Source of the DNA: Alteromonas sp. ALT199
GTDB lineage: Bacteria > Pseudomonadota > Gammaproteobacteria > Enterobacterales > Alteromonadaceae
Reading direction: 5' to 3'
Length of the DNA stretch: 64,000 nucleotides
Assembly: GCF_018619335.1 (NCBI RefSeq)
Contig: NZ_JAHHDX010000159.1
Location: 28,779-92,778 of the forward strand
Shown here: positions 37,057-46,459 of the stretch, in pieces
How positions within the stretch are numbered: position 1 is the first letter of the stretch
How the letters are laid out: each line of letters begins with the position of its first letter
The notes under the pieces: generated by a model
What the model saw: the letters and a program-made list of their open reading frames with translations, nothing else
What the model was told of the DNA's origin: nothing
Database searches by the model: none
Position numbers and translations under genes: made by a program

Positions 37057-37479
37057 GTGAAAGTTTCAGCTCGTCGTAAAGCCCGTGAACTCGCCCTTCA
37101 AGGCGTGTATTCATGGCAAATGAGTCACAACGATATCCAGCAGGTTGAACTGGCGCTAGCCACCAGTAACGACATGCAAAAGGTAGACATGGCGTATTTT
37201 CAAGCCTTGCTTCGTGGTGTTGCCCACAACGCAAGCAACCTTGATGCAACCATTAAGCCTTACCTTGGCCGTTTGCCAGAAGAGTTAGACGCTATTGAAA
37301 AAGCGATCTTGCGCATTGCGACGCTGGAACTGACCGAACGCATTGACGTACCTTACCGCGTAATTATTAATGAAGCGATTGAGCTTGCTAAGGCATTTGG
37401 TGCTGAAGAAAGCCATAAATTCATTAATGGTGCACTGGATAAAGCAGTGCGCACGTTGCGTAAAGACGAGCGCGACTAA
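37057..37479 (+). CDS. nusB: Transcription antitermination protein NusB
   Basis: NusB binds boxA RNA with NusE (S10) in rRNA antitermination. The 140-residue all-helical protein has R-R-K-A-R-E-L-A-L-Q-G-V-Y-S-W near the start and V-I-I-N-E-A-I-E-L-A-K-A-F-G at the end. The start is GTG at 37057, 12 bases after the ribH stop, in the conserved ribH-nusB-thiL order. Confidence 0.95.
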   Translation: MKVSARRKARELALQGVYSWQMSHNDIQQVELALATSNDMQKVDMAYFQALLRGVAHNASNLDATIKPYLGRLPEELDAIEKAILRIATLELTERIDVPYRVIINEAIELAKAFGAEESHKFINGALDKAVRTLRKDERD

Positions 37480-37527
37480 CCTTACCGTGGCGGCATGGAT
37501 TGCCGCTGAAAGGGTTTAATAATTACC

Positions 37528-38493
37528 GTGAAAGAATTTGATCTTATCGGCCGCTATTTTTCAAACAGTGGCCACAAACGCAAAGACGTTGTTATTGGTA
37601 TTGGTGATGACTGTGCTGTAACAACGGTTCCTGAAAACCAACAGCTTGCCGTTACTACCGATACTCTTGTCGCTGGAGTGCATTTTTTTGAAGATGCGCC
37701 CGCAAAGTCTGTGGCATACAAAACAGTTGCTGTTAATTTGAGCGACTTGGCTGCTATGGGCGCGGAGCCAGCTTGGATTAGTCTATCCCTATCTCTTCCT
37801 GAAGTGAAAGAAGAGTGGTTAGATGACTTTGTATCTGGTTTATACGAGCTTACTCAGTACTATTCTGTCCAGCTTATTGGTGGCGATACTGTAAAAGGCC
37901 CCATGGCGTTTACTATTACTGCACAAGGTTTTATACCACCTGGTTCAGAACTAACGCGCAGTGGCGCGAAGCCGGGTGATTGGCTTTACGTTACCGGAAC
38001 GCTTGGTGATGCAGGAGCAGGCTTAGATATTCTGCAAAATAAGTTAAGTGTAAGTGGTGAAGCAAAAGACGTATTGGTAAACCGCCATTACTTCCCAACC
38101 CCTCGAGTAGCGGTGGGAACAGCGATTCGACGTATTGCAACGTCGTGCATTGATGTCTCTGATGGATTGATTTCAGATTTAGGACACATTTTAAAAGCGT
38201 CTAACTGCGGTGCGAATGTTCATGTGGAGCGCTTACCGCTGTCACGCGCGCTTACAAGTGCGGTCACATCAGAACAAGCTATCGAATACGCGTTGACGGC
38301 TGGTGATGACTATGAGCTTATTTTTACCGTAAGTGAAGAGCAGCGCGGAAGCCTTGAAACCTCGTTGGCTAGTACTAACGTTAAAGCCACGTGTATCGGA
38401 CAGTTAACAGGTCACAACGGCACACTTTCATTGCTCAAAGATAATGAAAAGTATACGCCGACTAATACTTCTGGTTACGAACACGCCTTTTAG
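37528..38493 (+). CDS. thiL: Thiamine-monophosphate kinase
   Basis: ThiL phosphorylates thiamine monophosphate to thiamine diphosphate. The 321-residue protein has the AIR-synthase-like fold motifs G-I-G-D-D-C-A-V (near residue 29), the D-L-A-A-M-G-A-E-P loop and a C-terminal D-V-S-D-G-L segment, all ATP- and metal-binding. The start is GTG at 37528. It is in an operon with nusB and pgpA, as in E. coli. Confidence 0.94.
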   Translation: MKEFDLIGRYFSNSGHKRKDVVIGIGDDCAVTTVPENQQLAVTTDTLVAGVHFFEDAPAKSVAYKTVAVNLSDLAAMGAEPAWISLSLSLPEVKEEWLDDFVSGLYELTQYYSVQLIGGDTVKGPMAFTITAQGFIPPGSELTRSGAKPGDWLYVTGTLGDAGAGLDILQNKLSVSGEAKDVLVNRHYFPTPRVAVGTAIRRIATSCIDVSDGLISDLGHILKASNCGANVHVERLPLSRALTSAVTSEQAIEYALTAGDDYELIFTVSEEQRGSLETSLASTNVKATCIGQLTGHNGTLSLLKDNEKYTPTNTSGYEHAF

Positions 38494-38532
38494 GCAACCT
38501 ATATCCAGCAAAAGTTATAAAAAGGAAGAAGC

Positions 38533-39033
38533 ATGCAGGCTGAATATCGCGCTAGAGTGAGTATGAAAAATCCTGTTCATTTTCTCGCGCTAGGCTTTGG
38601 CAGTGGGCTAACTCCTTTCATGCCCGGAACATTTGGCTCTCTTGCTGCATTACCGCTTCTTATAGCGTGCAGCCAGATTTCCATAATTTCTTTCATCGCG
38701 GTCACGCTTATATTTTCAATTGTAGGTATTTATCTGTGTGGTAAGACCGCTGAGGATATGCAGGTTCACGATCACGGATCCATCGTGTGGGATGAAATAG
38801 CGGGCATGTTTGTGACCTTCCTATTTGTACCTATTTCAGCGTCATCCTTGCTTATTGGGTTTATTCTCTTCAGGCTTTTCGATATTTTAAAGCCATGGCC
38901 AATAGGCGTTATAGATAAGCGCTTACACGGCGGCACAGGCATTATGTTAGATGATCTTCTCGCTGGCGCTATGGCATGTGGCTGCTTACATTTATTAATG
39001 GTGTTCTGGCCAGCAGCCCTGGCGGTGTTCTAG
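38533..39033 (+). CDS. pgpA: Phosphatidylglycerophosphatase A
   Basis: PgpA removes phosphate from phosphatidylglycerophosphate to give phosphatidylglycerol, in the inner membrane. The 166-residue protein has about four hydrophobic segments and the family motifs G-L-T-P-F-M-P-G-T-F-G-S, D-H-G-S-I-V-W-D-E and L-D-D-L-L-A-G. The thiL stop lies 39 bases upstream, and a strong RBS (AAAGGAAG) precedes the ATG. A bidirectional terminator follows. Confidence 0.93.
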   Translation: MQAEYRARVSMKNPVHFLALGFGSGLTPFMPGTFGSLAALPLLIACSQISIISFIAVTLIFSIVGIYLCGKTAEDMQVHDHGSIVWDEIAGMFVTFLFVPISASSLLIGFILFRLFDILKPWPIGVIDKRLHGGTGIMLDDLLAGAMACGCLHLLMVFWPAALAVF

Positions 39034-39111
39034 CTAGTTTTGAACATTCAAAGCCGCTCTGATAAATGCGCTTCAGATGAAAGTTAGACGACAACGACAA
39101 AACATTAGGAA

Positions 39112-39134
39112 AAAGCCCGCAATTAGCGGGCTTT
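39112..39134. terminator. Bidirectional terminator between pgpA and dxs
   Basis: AAAGCCCGC and GCGGGCTTT form a 9-bp GC-rich stem with an A-run on the left and T-run on the right. It lies between convergent operons. Confidence 0.9.
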
Positions 39135-39193
39135 ATTTTTTATGTTCTCGGTCTGCAAAACATCTTGCTTTATTAGGCTAGTTTTACAGCAAA

Positions 39194-41074
39194 CTATTCA
39201 GCCTTAAGACTATTCGCCGCAGCAACGATACCTTCAGCATCCAAGCCGTGCTCTTTGTACATTTCCTGTTGTGTACCTTGCAGGATAAAACTATCAGGCA
39301 GACCTAACATTTTCACCGCTTTTAAAACACCATTCTGCTGTAAGTGCTCAAGCACTGCGCTGCCAGCACCACCCATAATACAGCCGTCTTCTAACGTGAT
39401 AAGTGCGCTGTGTTCATTTGCAGCTTTTAAAACGGCGTCGCCATCTATTGGTTTTATAAACCGCATATCGATGACGGTGGCGTCGATTGCCTCTGCCGCT
39501 TCAAGTGCGTTTGGCAACAAGCAGCCAAAGTTAAGAATAGCTACGCTTTCAGAATGACCCTTTGATGATTCACGACAAGTACGTGATTTACCAATCTCAA
39601 GTTCTGTCATGGCTTCATCTGGTGTAACTCCCATGCCAGCACCGCGAGGGTAACGCACTGCAGTAGGCTTTTGCAGCTTGTGACCGGTGTAGAGCATTTG
39701 ACGACACTCATTTTCGTCTGACGGTGCCATAACGACCATATTTGGAATACAGCGAAGGAAAGCTATATCAAACGCACCCTGGTGAGTAGGGCCATCGGCC
39801 CCCACAATACCCGCTCTATCGATAGCAAATAGTACTGGTAAGTCTTGAATTGCAACGTCGTGAATTAATTGATCGTAGGCGCGCTGGAGAAATGAAGAAT
39901 AAATGGCTACTACGGCGTTCATTCCGTCTTTTGCAAGTCCGGCACCAAAGGTCACCGCATGCTGTTCGGCAATGGCAACATCGAAATACTGCTCTGGAAA
40001 ACGCTGAGAAAACTCAACCATGCCTGAACCTTCGCGCATAGCGGGAGTCACCGCCATAAGCTTAGGATCTTGCGCGGCCATATCACATAGCCATTTTCCA
40101 AAAATAGCTGAGTAGGTAGGGGCAGAAGGCTTCGACTTTGGCAGAGCGTTATCTGCCGGATTAAATTTTGGCACCGCGTGAAATTTAATAGGGTCTTCTT
40201 CAGCAACGGCGTAGCCCTTACCTTTTTTAGTGACGACATGTAAAAGCTGAGGACCTTCAAAGTTACGCATATTGCGAAGGGTGTCTACCACTGCGTTTAC
40301 ATCGTGACCGTCAATAGGGCCAATGTAATTAAATCCAAGCTCTTCAAAGATTGTGCCCGGCACAACCATGCCTTTAATGTGCTCTTCTGCACGGCTGGCA
40401 AACTCTTTTATAGGCGGTACGTTGCTTAACAGTTTTTTACCGCCATCACGTATAGAATTGAAAAAGTTGCCCGTAAGCAAACGTGCTAGGTGACTGTTTA
40501 ATGCACCCACGTTTTCAGAAATAGACATTTCGTTGTCGTTAAGTACAACCACCATGTCTTTTTTAATATCGCCGGCATGGTTAAGTGCCTCGAAAGCCAT
40601 ACCTGCTGTCATTGCGCCATCGCCAATAACCGCCACTACTTTACGATCTTTTCCTTCTTTTTCGGCAGCCACAGCCATACCAAGCGCGGCGCTTATTGAA
40701 GTAGAAGAATGCCCAACGGCAAAGGTGTCGTATTCACTTTCAGGGGGCCAAGGGAAAGGGTGTAGGCCATTCTTTTGGCGAATGGTACTCATGCGTTCTG
40801 CACGGCCGGTAAGAATTTTATGCGGATAGGCTTGATGCCCTACATCCCATAATAAACGGTCAACGGGCGTGTTGTATACATAATGCAACGCGACTGTAAG
40901 CTCTACCGTGCCTAGACCTGAAGCGAAGTGGCCACTAGTTTGGCTTACGCTATTTAGTAAGTACTCACGTAATTCGTCGGCTAGTTCACGTAATTTCTCT
41001 TGGGGCAGTTGCCTCAATTTTTCAGGTGTTTGCGCAAGCGCAAGCGTTGGGTAATGTTGGAGATCTAAACTCAT
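39194..41074 (-). CDS. dxs: 1-deoxy-D-xylulose-5-phosphate synthase
   Basis: Dxs joins pyruvate and glyceraldehyde 3-phosphate using thiamine diphosphate, the entry step of the MEP isoprenoid pathway. The 626 residues (E. coli 620) contain the ThDP motif [12 protein letters not shown] and N-D-N-E-M, then [15 protein letters not shown]. It needs the ThDP that ThiL makes. It is the last gene of xseB-ispA-dxs; ispA ends 32 bases before its start. Confidence 0.96.
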   Translation of the reverse strand: MSLDLQHYPTLALAQTPEKLRQLPQEKLRELADELREYLLNSVSQTSGHFASGLGTVELTVALHYVYNTPVDRLLWDVGHQAYPHKILTGRAERMSTIRQKNGLHPFPWPPESEYDTFAVGHSSTSISAALGMAVAAEKEGKDRKVVAVIGDGAMTAGMAFEALNHAGDIKKDMVVVLNDNEMSISENVGALNSHLARLLTGNFFNSIRDGGKKLLSNVPPIKEFASRAEEHIKGMVVPGTIFEELGFNYIGPIDGHDVNAVVDTLRNMRNFEGPQLLHVVTKKGKGYAVAEEDPIKFHAVPKFNPADNALPKSKPSAPTYSAIFGKWLCDMAAQDPKLMAVTPAMREGSGMVEFSQRFPEQYFDVAIAEQHAVTFGAGLAKDGMNAVVAIYSSFLQRAYDQLIHDVAIQDLPVLFAIDRAGIVGADGPTHQGAFDIAFLRCIPNMVVMAPSDENECRQMLYTGHKLQKPTAVRYPRGAGMGVTPDEAMTELEIGKSRTCRESSKGHSESVAILNFGCLLPNALEAAEAIDATVIDMRFIKPIDGDAVLKAANEHSALITLEDGCIMGGAGSAVLEHLQQNGVLKAVKMLGLPDSFILQGTQQEMYKEHGLDAEGIVAAANSLKAE

Positions 41075-41106
41075 TTACTTATTATCTTTTTCAACATGGC
41101 GCGTGG

Positions 41107-41997
41107 CTAATGGTCACGTTTTACCAAAAGCTCGCTAAACGCAATTAAACTGTCAGTATTGTAGGGTAAACGCGCCAATGCTTGAAGTGCATTATTGTGA
41201 AGCATTTCTAATTCTCGCTTAGTACCTTCCATACCAAGCTTAGCTGGAAAGGTGTTTTTCCCTAATGCTTCGTCTGACCCTGCAGGTTTACCTAATTGTT
41301 CGCTACTGCCTTCGACGTCTAAAATATCGTCTTGAACTTGGAATGCTAGCCCAATATCCGCGGCATAAGCCATTAAGTCAATTTTAGTTTGAGGCAGTAA
41401 GCCTTCACTAACGATGGCAACCATTTCGACACAGGCTTTTAGCAAAGCACCGGTTTTCAGCCTGTGGAGTTGTTTTAGCTCTTCTAACGAGATGGCTTTA
41501 CCAGTACTTGCTAAATCAATAGCCTGGCCACCACACATGCCAACGTAACCCGCACTTTTTGCAAGCACAGACAGTAATTGGCCACGCTTCGCTTCAGCAT
41601 GTGTACTTAGCGGCGCATCGGCTAATACCGTAAATGCAAGCGCTTGAAGCGCATCGCCAGCTAAAATAGCCGTCGCTTCATCGAAGGCTATATGACAAGT
41701 TGGCATACCACGACGCAAGTCGTCGTCATCCATGGCTGGTAAATCGTCGTGAACCAACGAGTAAGCGTGCACGCACTCAATAGCCATGCTGATGGCCATC
41801 TGATCTTTCTTTGGCACGTCTAACGTGTTGCCCACAACCTGAACCAGAAGCGGACGCATACGCTTGCCGCCAGCGAGTAATGCGTGGCGCATCGCGTCTT
41901 TCAAGCGCGGCGCATAATCGGGTAATTCGTCTATTAATGTAAGAAGTGATGCATCAGTTTGTTGTTTGACTTGCTGATGCAAAGCAGAAAAATTCAT
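41107..41997 (-). CDS. ispA: Farnesyl diphosphate synthase
   Basis: IspA makes farnesyl diphosphate from IPP and DMAPP for ubiquinone, undecaprenol and other isoprenoids. The 296-residue protein has the first aspartate-rich motif D-D-L-P-A-M-D-D-D-D (about residues 84-93) and the second D-D-I-L-D (near 226), with A-G-G-K-R-M-R-P near the N-terminus. It is in an operon with xseB and dxs. Confidence 0.95.
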   Translation of the reverse strand: MNFSALHQQVKQQTDASLLTLIDELPDYAPRLKDAMRHALLAGGKRMRPLLVQVVGNTLDVPKKDQMAISMAIECVHAYSLVHDDLPAMDDDDLRRGMPTCHIAFDEATAILAGDALQALAFTVLADAPLSTHAEAKRGQLLSVLAKSAGYVGMCGGQAIDLASTGKAISLEELKQLHRLKTGALLKACVEMVAIVSEGLLPQTKIDLMAYAADIGLAFQVQDDILDVEGSSEQLGKPAGSDEALGKNTFPAKLGMEGTKRELEMLHNNALQALARLPYNTDSLIAFSELLVKRDH

Positions 41998-42026
41998 AGA
42001 TTGCCTGTTAGTTAAAAATGAACGAC

Positions 42027-42269
42027 TTACGGCTGTTCATTTTCAGGAAGAGTTTGAAGCGTTTCTTCGCCTTGTTCACTAAGTAGTATTTTTACTTTTT
42101 GCTCGGCATCTTCAAGCGATTGCTGGCCTCGACGAGAAAGTGCTATGCCGCGTTCAAATTTTTCTAGCGCTTTATTAAGAGGCAGATCACCGTTTTCCAT
42201 CTCGTTAACGATAGCTTCGAGTTCTGATAAGGTTTCTTCAAAAGACGCTGATGCTTTTTCTTTCGTCAT
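42027..42269 (-). CDS. xseB: Exodeoxyribonuclease VII small subunit
   Basis: An 80-residue XseB subunit: F-E-E-T-L-S-E-L-E-A-I-V-N-E-M-E and L-P-L-N-K-A-L-E-K-F-E-R-G match the family. A frame extension of 40 residues upstream has no family counterpart; the ATG at 42269 (M-T-K-E-K-A-S) gives the normal length. It is the first gene of xseB-ispA-dxs. Confidence 0.92.
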   Translation of the reverse strand: MTKEKASASFEETLSELEAIVNEMENGDLPLNKALEKFERGIALSRRGQQSLEDAEQKVKILLSEQGEETLQTLPENEQP

Positions 42270-42663
42270 AAAAACACTCAATATAGTGGCCAAAATACGT
42301 ATACCGCGCACATTAACCGAGGGCCGCACAAGGGTCAAATGGTTTGTCTGTATATCGCCAATATCACTATGGCATAGCTTCTTTTTCATTCAGTTGGAAA
42401 AGCTGAAATTGGAGAAATTGTGCTATATTCGACATTAGTGGTTAGATTACTTGCTAAAGTGAAGTCGAAATTAGGACATTACTCGAGCCGATTAGCGTAG
42501 ATATTCGCAAAACGCTTCGAGTTACACATTAGTAGTGAACACACTTCATAAAAAACAAATAAATGTGATATTTTTCAATAATGTCGTTTTAGTATTTCTA
42601 TCTATGGCCGATAGAATATTTGTACATTAACAGCACTGACTGCGCATAAATGGGGAAGAGTGA
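42270..42663. other. Divergent promoter region between xseB and pomA
   Basis: About 394 AT-rich bases that must drive xseB-ispA-dxs leftwards and pomAB rightwards. A sigma-28-like promoter is described separately. No gene, hairpin or tRNA is evident otherwise. Confidence 0.5.
42588..42614 (+). promoter_or_regulatory. Sigma-28 (FliA)-like promoter of pomAB
   Basis: GCCGATAG (42607-42614) matches the FliA -10 consensus GCCGATAA at 7 of 8 bases. TTTA lies 15 bases upstream, a poor match to TAAA but at the right spacing. The pomA start is 49 bases further. Motor stator genes are usually FliA-dependent. Confidence 0.5.
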
Positions 42664-43425
42664 GTGGATTTAGCAACCGTCATAGGTATGTTGGGCGCTA
42701 TTGGTTTCATAGTTATGGCTATGATTCTTGGTGGCAGCTTGAGCATGTTCATCGACGTCCAATCAATATTGATCGTATTTGGTGGGACCTTATTTGTTGT
42801 CTTGTCACAGTTTACTTTAGGTCAGTTTTTCGGTGCAGGTAAAATTGCTGGCAAAGCATTCATGTTTAAAATTGAGTCGCCAGAAGAGCTCATTGAAAAA
42901 ATTGTAGAAATGGCTGATGCAGCGCGTAAAGGGGGATTTCTTGCATTAGAGGAAGCAGAAATCGCTAACGAATTTATGCAAAAAGGCGTCGATATGCTGG
43001 TTGATGGTCACGATATTGAGGTGGTTAGAGAAACACTAGCAAAAGATATATCAATGACGTCAGAGCGCCACGATTTTGGGGCTTCATTCTTTAAAGGCAT
43101 GGGTGATATCGCACCGGCCATGGGAATGATTGGAACCTTGATTGGCTTGGTTGCTATGCTATCAAACATGGATGATCCAAAAGCTATCGGTCCTGCTATG
43201 GCGGTAGCGCTACTTACCACGCTATATGGTGCTTTTTTCGCTAACGTTATTTGCTTGCCAATTGCTTTCAAGCTGTCTGTGCGAGCAGGGGAAGAGAAGC
43301 TAAATCAAAGTCTTGTTTTAGACGGTATAGTCGGCATAGCAGATGGTCAAAATCCGCGAGTTATTGAAGGCGTATTGAAAAATTATCTCGCGGCGAGCAA
43401 ACGCGGAAGCGCAGAGGAAGAGTAA
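42664..43425 (+). CDS. pomA: Flagellar motor stator protein PomA/MotA
   Basis: The PomA/MotA stator subunit couples ion flow to flagellar rotation in the inner membrane. Its 253 residues contain four membrane helices, the conserved D-I-A-P-A-M-G-M-I-G-T-L-I-G-L segment and M-A-V-A-L-L-T-T-L-Y-G-A-F-F-A-N in the last helices. The start is GTG at 42664. The overall sequence is close to sodium-type PomA of Vibrio, and the xseB-ispA-dxs neighbourhood agrees. The stop overlaps pomB by one base. Confidence 0.93.
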   Translation: MDLATVIGMLGAIGFIVMAMILGGSLSMFIDVQSILIVFGGTLFVVLSQFTLGQFFGAGKIAGKAFMFKIESPEELIEKIVEMADAARKGGFLALEEAEIANEFMQKGVDMLVDGHDIEVVRETLAKDISMTSERHDFGASFFKGMGDIAPAMGMIGTLIGLVAMLSNMDDPKAIGPAMAVALLTTLYGAFFANVICLPIAFKLSVRAGEEKLNQSLVLDGIVGIADGQNPRVIEGVLKNYLAASKRGSAEEE

Positions 43426-44354
43426 TGGCCGAAGAAGAATGCCCAAAATGCCCCCCCGAGGGGCTTCCAGCTTGGATGGGGACCTTCGCAGACTTGATGT
43501 CGTTGCTTATGTGCTTTTTTGTACTTCTACTTTCATTCTCAGAAATGGATGTGCTCAAATTTAAGCAAATTGCAGGCTCAATGAAATTTGCATTCGGTGT
43601 ACAAAATAAAATCGAAGTGAAAGACATTCCAAAGGGCACTAGCGTTATAGCCATGGAGTTTCGCCCGGGTAAGCCTGACCCTACGCCAATTGAGTCCATT
43701 CAGCAGCAAACCAACGAAATGACCCAGCAAATGCTAGAGTTTCAGGCAGGAAATGAAGACTCTGCCGGTGGTAGACAGAAGCAGCGTGGGGAACAACGCG
43801 GCGGACAGTCTCAACAAACGGCTACTGAGTCATCTTCGTCGGCTGAGCAGAGCACCGATCAGTCTCAAATGGCTGAGCTAATGAAAAAAGTGGCCCAACA
43901 ATTAGAAAAACAAATTTTAGACGGGTCAGTAGAGATGGAGTCGCTGGGGCAGCAGCTTACTATTCGTATTCGAGAGAATGGCTCGTTTTCCGCGGGGTCA
44001 GCATTTTTACAGCCACAATTTCAGCCTGTGCTACGCAAAATTGGTTCGTTGTTAGCGGATGTGCCTGGTGAAATTGAAATTTCTGGGCACAGCGATGGTC
44101 AGCATATTGCCAATGAGCTTTATCGGTCTAACTGGGATTTGTCGTCACAACGTGCTGTAGCGGTGGCAGAAGCCATGCGGACGGCGCCGGGTTTTGATGA
44201 AAGCCGTATGTCTGTTGTCGGCAAAGCAGATACCAACCCCATCGTTGAAAATGCAACGACACCGAGCGATAGAGCCAAAAATCGCCGAGTGGAAATTAAT
44301 ATTAACCAAGGTAAACCAATGATATCTAAACCCATATCAGTGGTTGACGATTAA
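43425..44354 (+). CDS. pomB: Flagellar motor stator protein PomB/MotB
   Basis: This 309-residue partner of PomA anchors the stator to peptidoglycan. A single N-terminal membrane helix carries the ion-binding Asp at residue 23 (T-F-A-D-L-M-S-L-L-M-C-F-F). A Gln/Ser-rich linker at about residues 95-155 and a C-terminal OmpA-like domain (G-H-S-D-G, S-Q-R-A-V-A-V-A-E-A-M and R-R-V-E-I-N) follow. The helix is of sodium-channel PomB type, which I infer from resemblance, not from an experiment. Confidence 0.93.
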   Translation: MAEEECPKCPPEGLPAWMGTFADLMSLLMCFFVLLLSFSEMDVLKFKQIAGSMKFAFGVQNKIEVKDIPKGTSVIAMEFRPGKPDPTPIESIQQQTNEMTQQMLEFQAGNEDSAGGRQKQRGEQRGGQSQQTATESSSSAEQSTDQSQMAELMKKVAQQLEKQILDGSVEMESLGQQLTIRIRENGSFSAGSAFLQPQFQPVLRKIGSLLADVPGEIEISGHSDGQHIANELYRSNWDLSSQRAVAVAEAMRTAPGFDESRMSVVGKADTNPIVENATTPSDRAKNRRVEININQGKPMISKPISVVDD

Positions 44355-44386
44355 GCGTTACGCCTTTGAAAATGCGATATCCACGT

Positions 44387-44415
44387 AAAAGCGGTGCCAT
44401 ATAGCACCGCTTTTT
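44387..44415. terminator. Terminator after pomAB
   Basis: AAAAGCGGTGC and GCACCGCTTTT form an 11-bp stem with a six-base loop, followed by TTTT. It is flanked by A and T runs, so it can also serve the minus-strand operon that ends 43 bases away. Confidence 0.9.
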
Positions 44416-44456
44416 GGTTTCAAAGTGCTTGCTGGGTATTCACCCAGCTAAGATAG

Positions 44457-45713
44457 TCAAACTCTAGCCAAATCCTCTCTGTACTGAGGTTTAGATATAA
44501 CAAGTTGTACAGTGCTGATGGTTCTTTCTAAAAAGCCGCCTTCGCAATACTTCAGGTAATAGGTCCACATACGCATAAAGCGCTCATCGTACCCATCGCT
44601 CAGTAACTCATCCTTTGCGGAAATAAATGCATCATACCAATGGCTCAGGGTTTTGGCATAGTCGATACCAATATCGTGTAGGTCACGAATCATCATATTC
44701 GTGTACTTTTTAAGATGGGCATTTAGCTGATATTGCGAAGGCAAAAAACCACCCGGAAAAATGTATTTCTGAATGAAATCTACGCTGCTTGAGTAGCTGT
44801 CATAACGTCGGTCATCAATGGTTATTGACTGAAGTAACATAAGACCGTCGTCTTTCAAAAGAGAAGCGCATTTTGCGAAAAAGTTACCTAAATACTCTTT
44901 ACCAACGGCTTCAATCATTTCAATAGAAACCAGCTTATCGTACTTACCTTCAAGTAGACGATAGTCTTTTTTCAGTAGCGTAATTTTATTTTCAAGCCCC
45001 TCACGTACAATCCAATCTTTGGCCCATGCGTGCTGTTCTTCTGAAATAGTAGTAGTAGTTACGTTGCAGCCATAATGTTTAGCAGCGTAAACGGCAAGGC
45101 CGCCCCAGCCTGTACCAATTTCTAGAAGATGGTCTGCTTCGGCCAGTTGTAGTTTGTCACAAATGGCTTTTAGTTTGTAATTCTGCGCGTCGTTCAGTGT
45201 AGCATTTGAATCGGGATAGATGGCCGAAGAGTACATCATTGTGGGGTCAAGAAAGCGGGTATAAAGCTTGTTGCCCAAATCATAGTGCGCTTCGATATTC
45301 TTCTTAGCTTGGTCTTTGGTGTTTCGACGGGCAAAATGTTGAAGCTTATTAATAGGCATGGTGACCCATTTGAACTTGTTTTCCCACTCGTCAAGTGTGG
45401 GTAAGTTTCTGGCGAAGATCCTTACTACCGCAGTCACGTCGTCACTGTCCCACAACCCATCCATAAAAGCTTCGCCAGCGCCAACGCTGCCGCCCAGCAA
45501 TAATTGACGGTACGCCTGAACATCTTTAATGTTAACCGTTGCGCTCAAATCGCTATTTTCTTCGCCAAAACGTGCTATTACGTCGCCGTTTTCTTGAATA
45601 ATTAAGCGACCAAATGGAAGCTGATTTAAACACTTCAAAAATAGTGTTCTACAAGTTTTATCTACAAAAGAGACCTCTGAAGTGGTCAGTAGTACAGATT
45701 CACCGAAAGACAT
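44457..45713 (-). CDS. Cyclopropane-fatty-acyl-phospholipid synthase-like methyltransferase
   Basis: A 418-residue SAM-dependent enzyme of the Cfa family. The N-terminal lipid-binding part (residues 1-130) is followed by Y-D-L-G-N-K-L-Y, the SAM motif L-L-E-I-G-T-G-W-G-G-L-A and the Cfa signature I-E-M-I-E-A-V-G. It is the last gene of a five-gene operon that ends in a shared terminator. In Rhodobacter sphaeroides, homologues in the sigma-E/ChrR regulon modify membrane fatty acids, including synthesis of furan fatty acids; a similar use here is inference. It could equally be an ordinary cyclopropane synthase. Confidence 0.88.
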   Translation of the reverse strand: MSFGESVLLTTSEVSFVDKTCRTLFLKCLNQLPFGRLIIQENGDVIARFGEENSDLSATVNIKDVQAYRQLLLGGSVGAGEAFMDGLWDSDDVTAVVRIFARNLPTLDEWENKFKWVTMPINKLQHFARRNTKDQAKKNIEAHYDLGNKLYTRFLDPTMMYSSAIYPDSNATLNDAQNYKLKAICDKLQLAEADHLLEIGTGWGGLAVYAAKHYGCNVTTTTISEEQHAWAKDWIVREGLENKITLLKKDYRLLEGKYDKLVSIEMIEAVGKEYLGNFFAKCASLLKDDGLMLLQSITIDDRRYDSYSSSVDFIQKYIFPGGFLPSQYQLNAHLKKYTNMMIRDLHDIGIDYAKTLSHWYDAFISAKDELLSDGYDERFMRMWTYYLKYCEGGFLERTISTVQLVISKPQYREDLARV

Positions 45714-45715
45714 TA

Positions 45716-46459
45716 TTATTGTTCCTGACTCTTTTCTGGATGTGTATATAGTGGCGTTCGTTTCAGCAGTAACTTAAGCGCGTGCCAATAAATTCCGGCC
45801 ACAGTTTTTATTGTCATACTGGGTATACGTTTAAGTGCGGCAGATAGATTCGCATTATCTAAAGTAAATTTAGTTAAGTTTATACCTGCGCTGAATTCTT
45901 TGTCTTCTCTGACGCAATCCATTGCTAAGGAAAGTCTAGTCGAAGGCTGGGAAATCGACCATTTATAGGTCATATCCATAGGGTTGAAAGGCGATACGTG
46001 AAATGCCTTTGGCGTATCGTCTTGGGTGTCTAGGTTTACAAGATAATGATAACGCTCATTCCAAGGTGTGTTGCTAACCTCAGCAAGCATGTGAGTATAT
46101 TTACCCTCAGTATTGCGAAGGTAATAAAAATTTACTGGGCTAAAGTATAGCCCCCACGTGCGCAGCTGTCCCAGTATAAAAACGTCGCCGTTTAGCGCTC
46201 TACCATCATTTAACTCAGTCATCCTTTCCAATACGGCTTGTTTCAACGAAATTGAAGCGTCGCCTAAATAGTCTTCTCTCTTAAAGCAAACCCTCGCTTT
46301 ATCAATAGCACTAAAGTGTGTCACCTGGCTAGATAAGGTTTCAAGTTCGTCGGCATCAAGCTTTAACCAAAACAGATAAATGTCGTAGTCGAACTTGTGT
46401 TGGGTAGGCTTGAAGCGTTGATGATACACCTTGCCTTTATATATTGCGCTTTCTATCAC
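45716..46459 (-). CDS. DUF1365-family protein
   Basis: A 247-residue protein of the DUF1365 family, with the recognisable N-terminus S-A-I-Y-K-G-K-V-Y-H-Q-R and the internal motifs F-S-P-V-N-F-Y-Y-L and E-V-S-N-T-P-W-N-E-R-Y. The biochemical role is not established. It is nearly always adjacent to Cfa-like and FAD amine-oxidase-like genes, as here: 4-base overlap with the FAD gene before it and 2 bases before the Cfa-like gene. A lipid-related role is likely by association. Confidence 0.85.
   Translation of the reverse strand: MIESAIYKGKVYHQRFKPTQHKFDYDIYLFWLKLDADELETLSSQVTHFSAIDKARVCFKREDYLGDASISLKQAVLERMTELNDGRALNGDVFILGQLRTWGLYFSPVNFYYLRNTEGKYTHMLAEVSNTPWNERYHYLVNLDTQDDTPKAFHVSPFNPMDMTYKWSISQPSTRLSLAMDCVREDKEFSAGINLTKFTLDNANLSAALKRIPSMTIKTVAGIYWHALKLLLKRTPLYTHPEKSQEQ

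Noticed and set aside
39255..39557. Plus-strand frame opposite dxs
   Set aside because: It is a shadow of dxs; Cys/Ser-rich with no supporting signals.
42270..42389. Upstream extension of xseB by 40 residues
   Set aside because: XseB is about 80 residues; the extension is unlike the family and lies in the promoter region.
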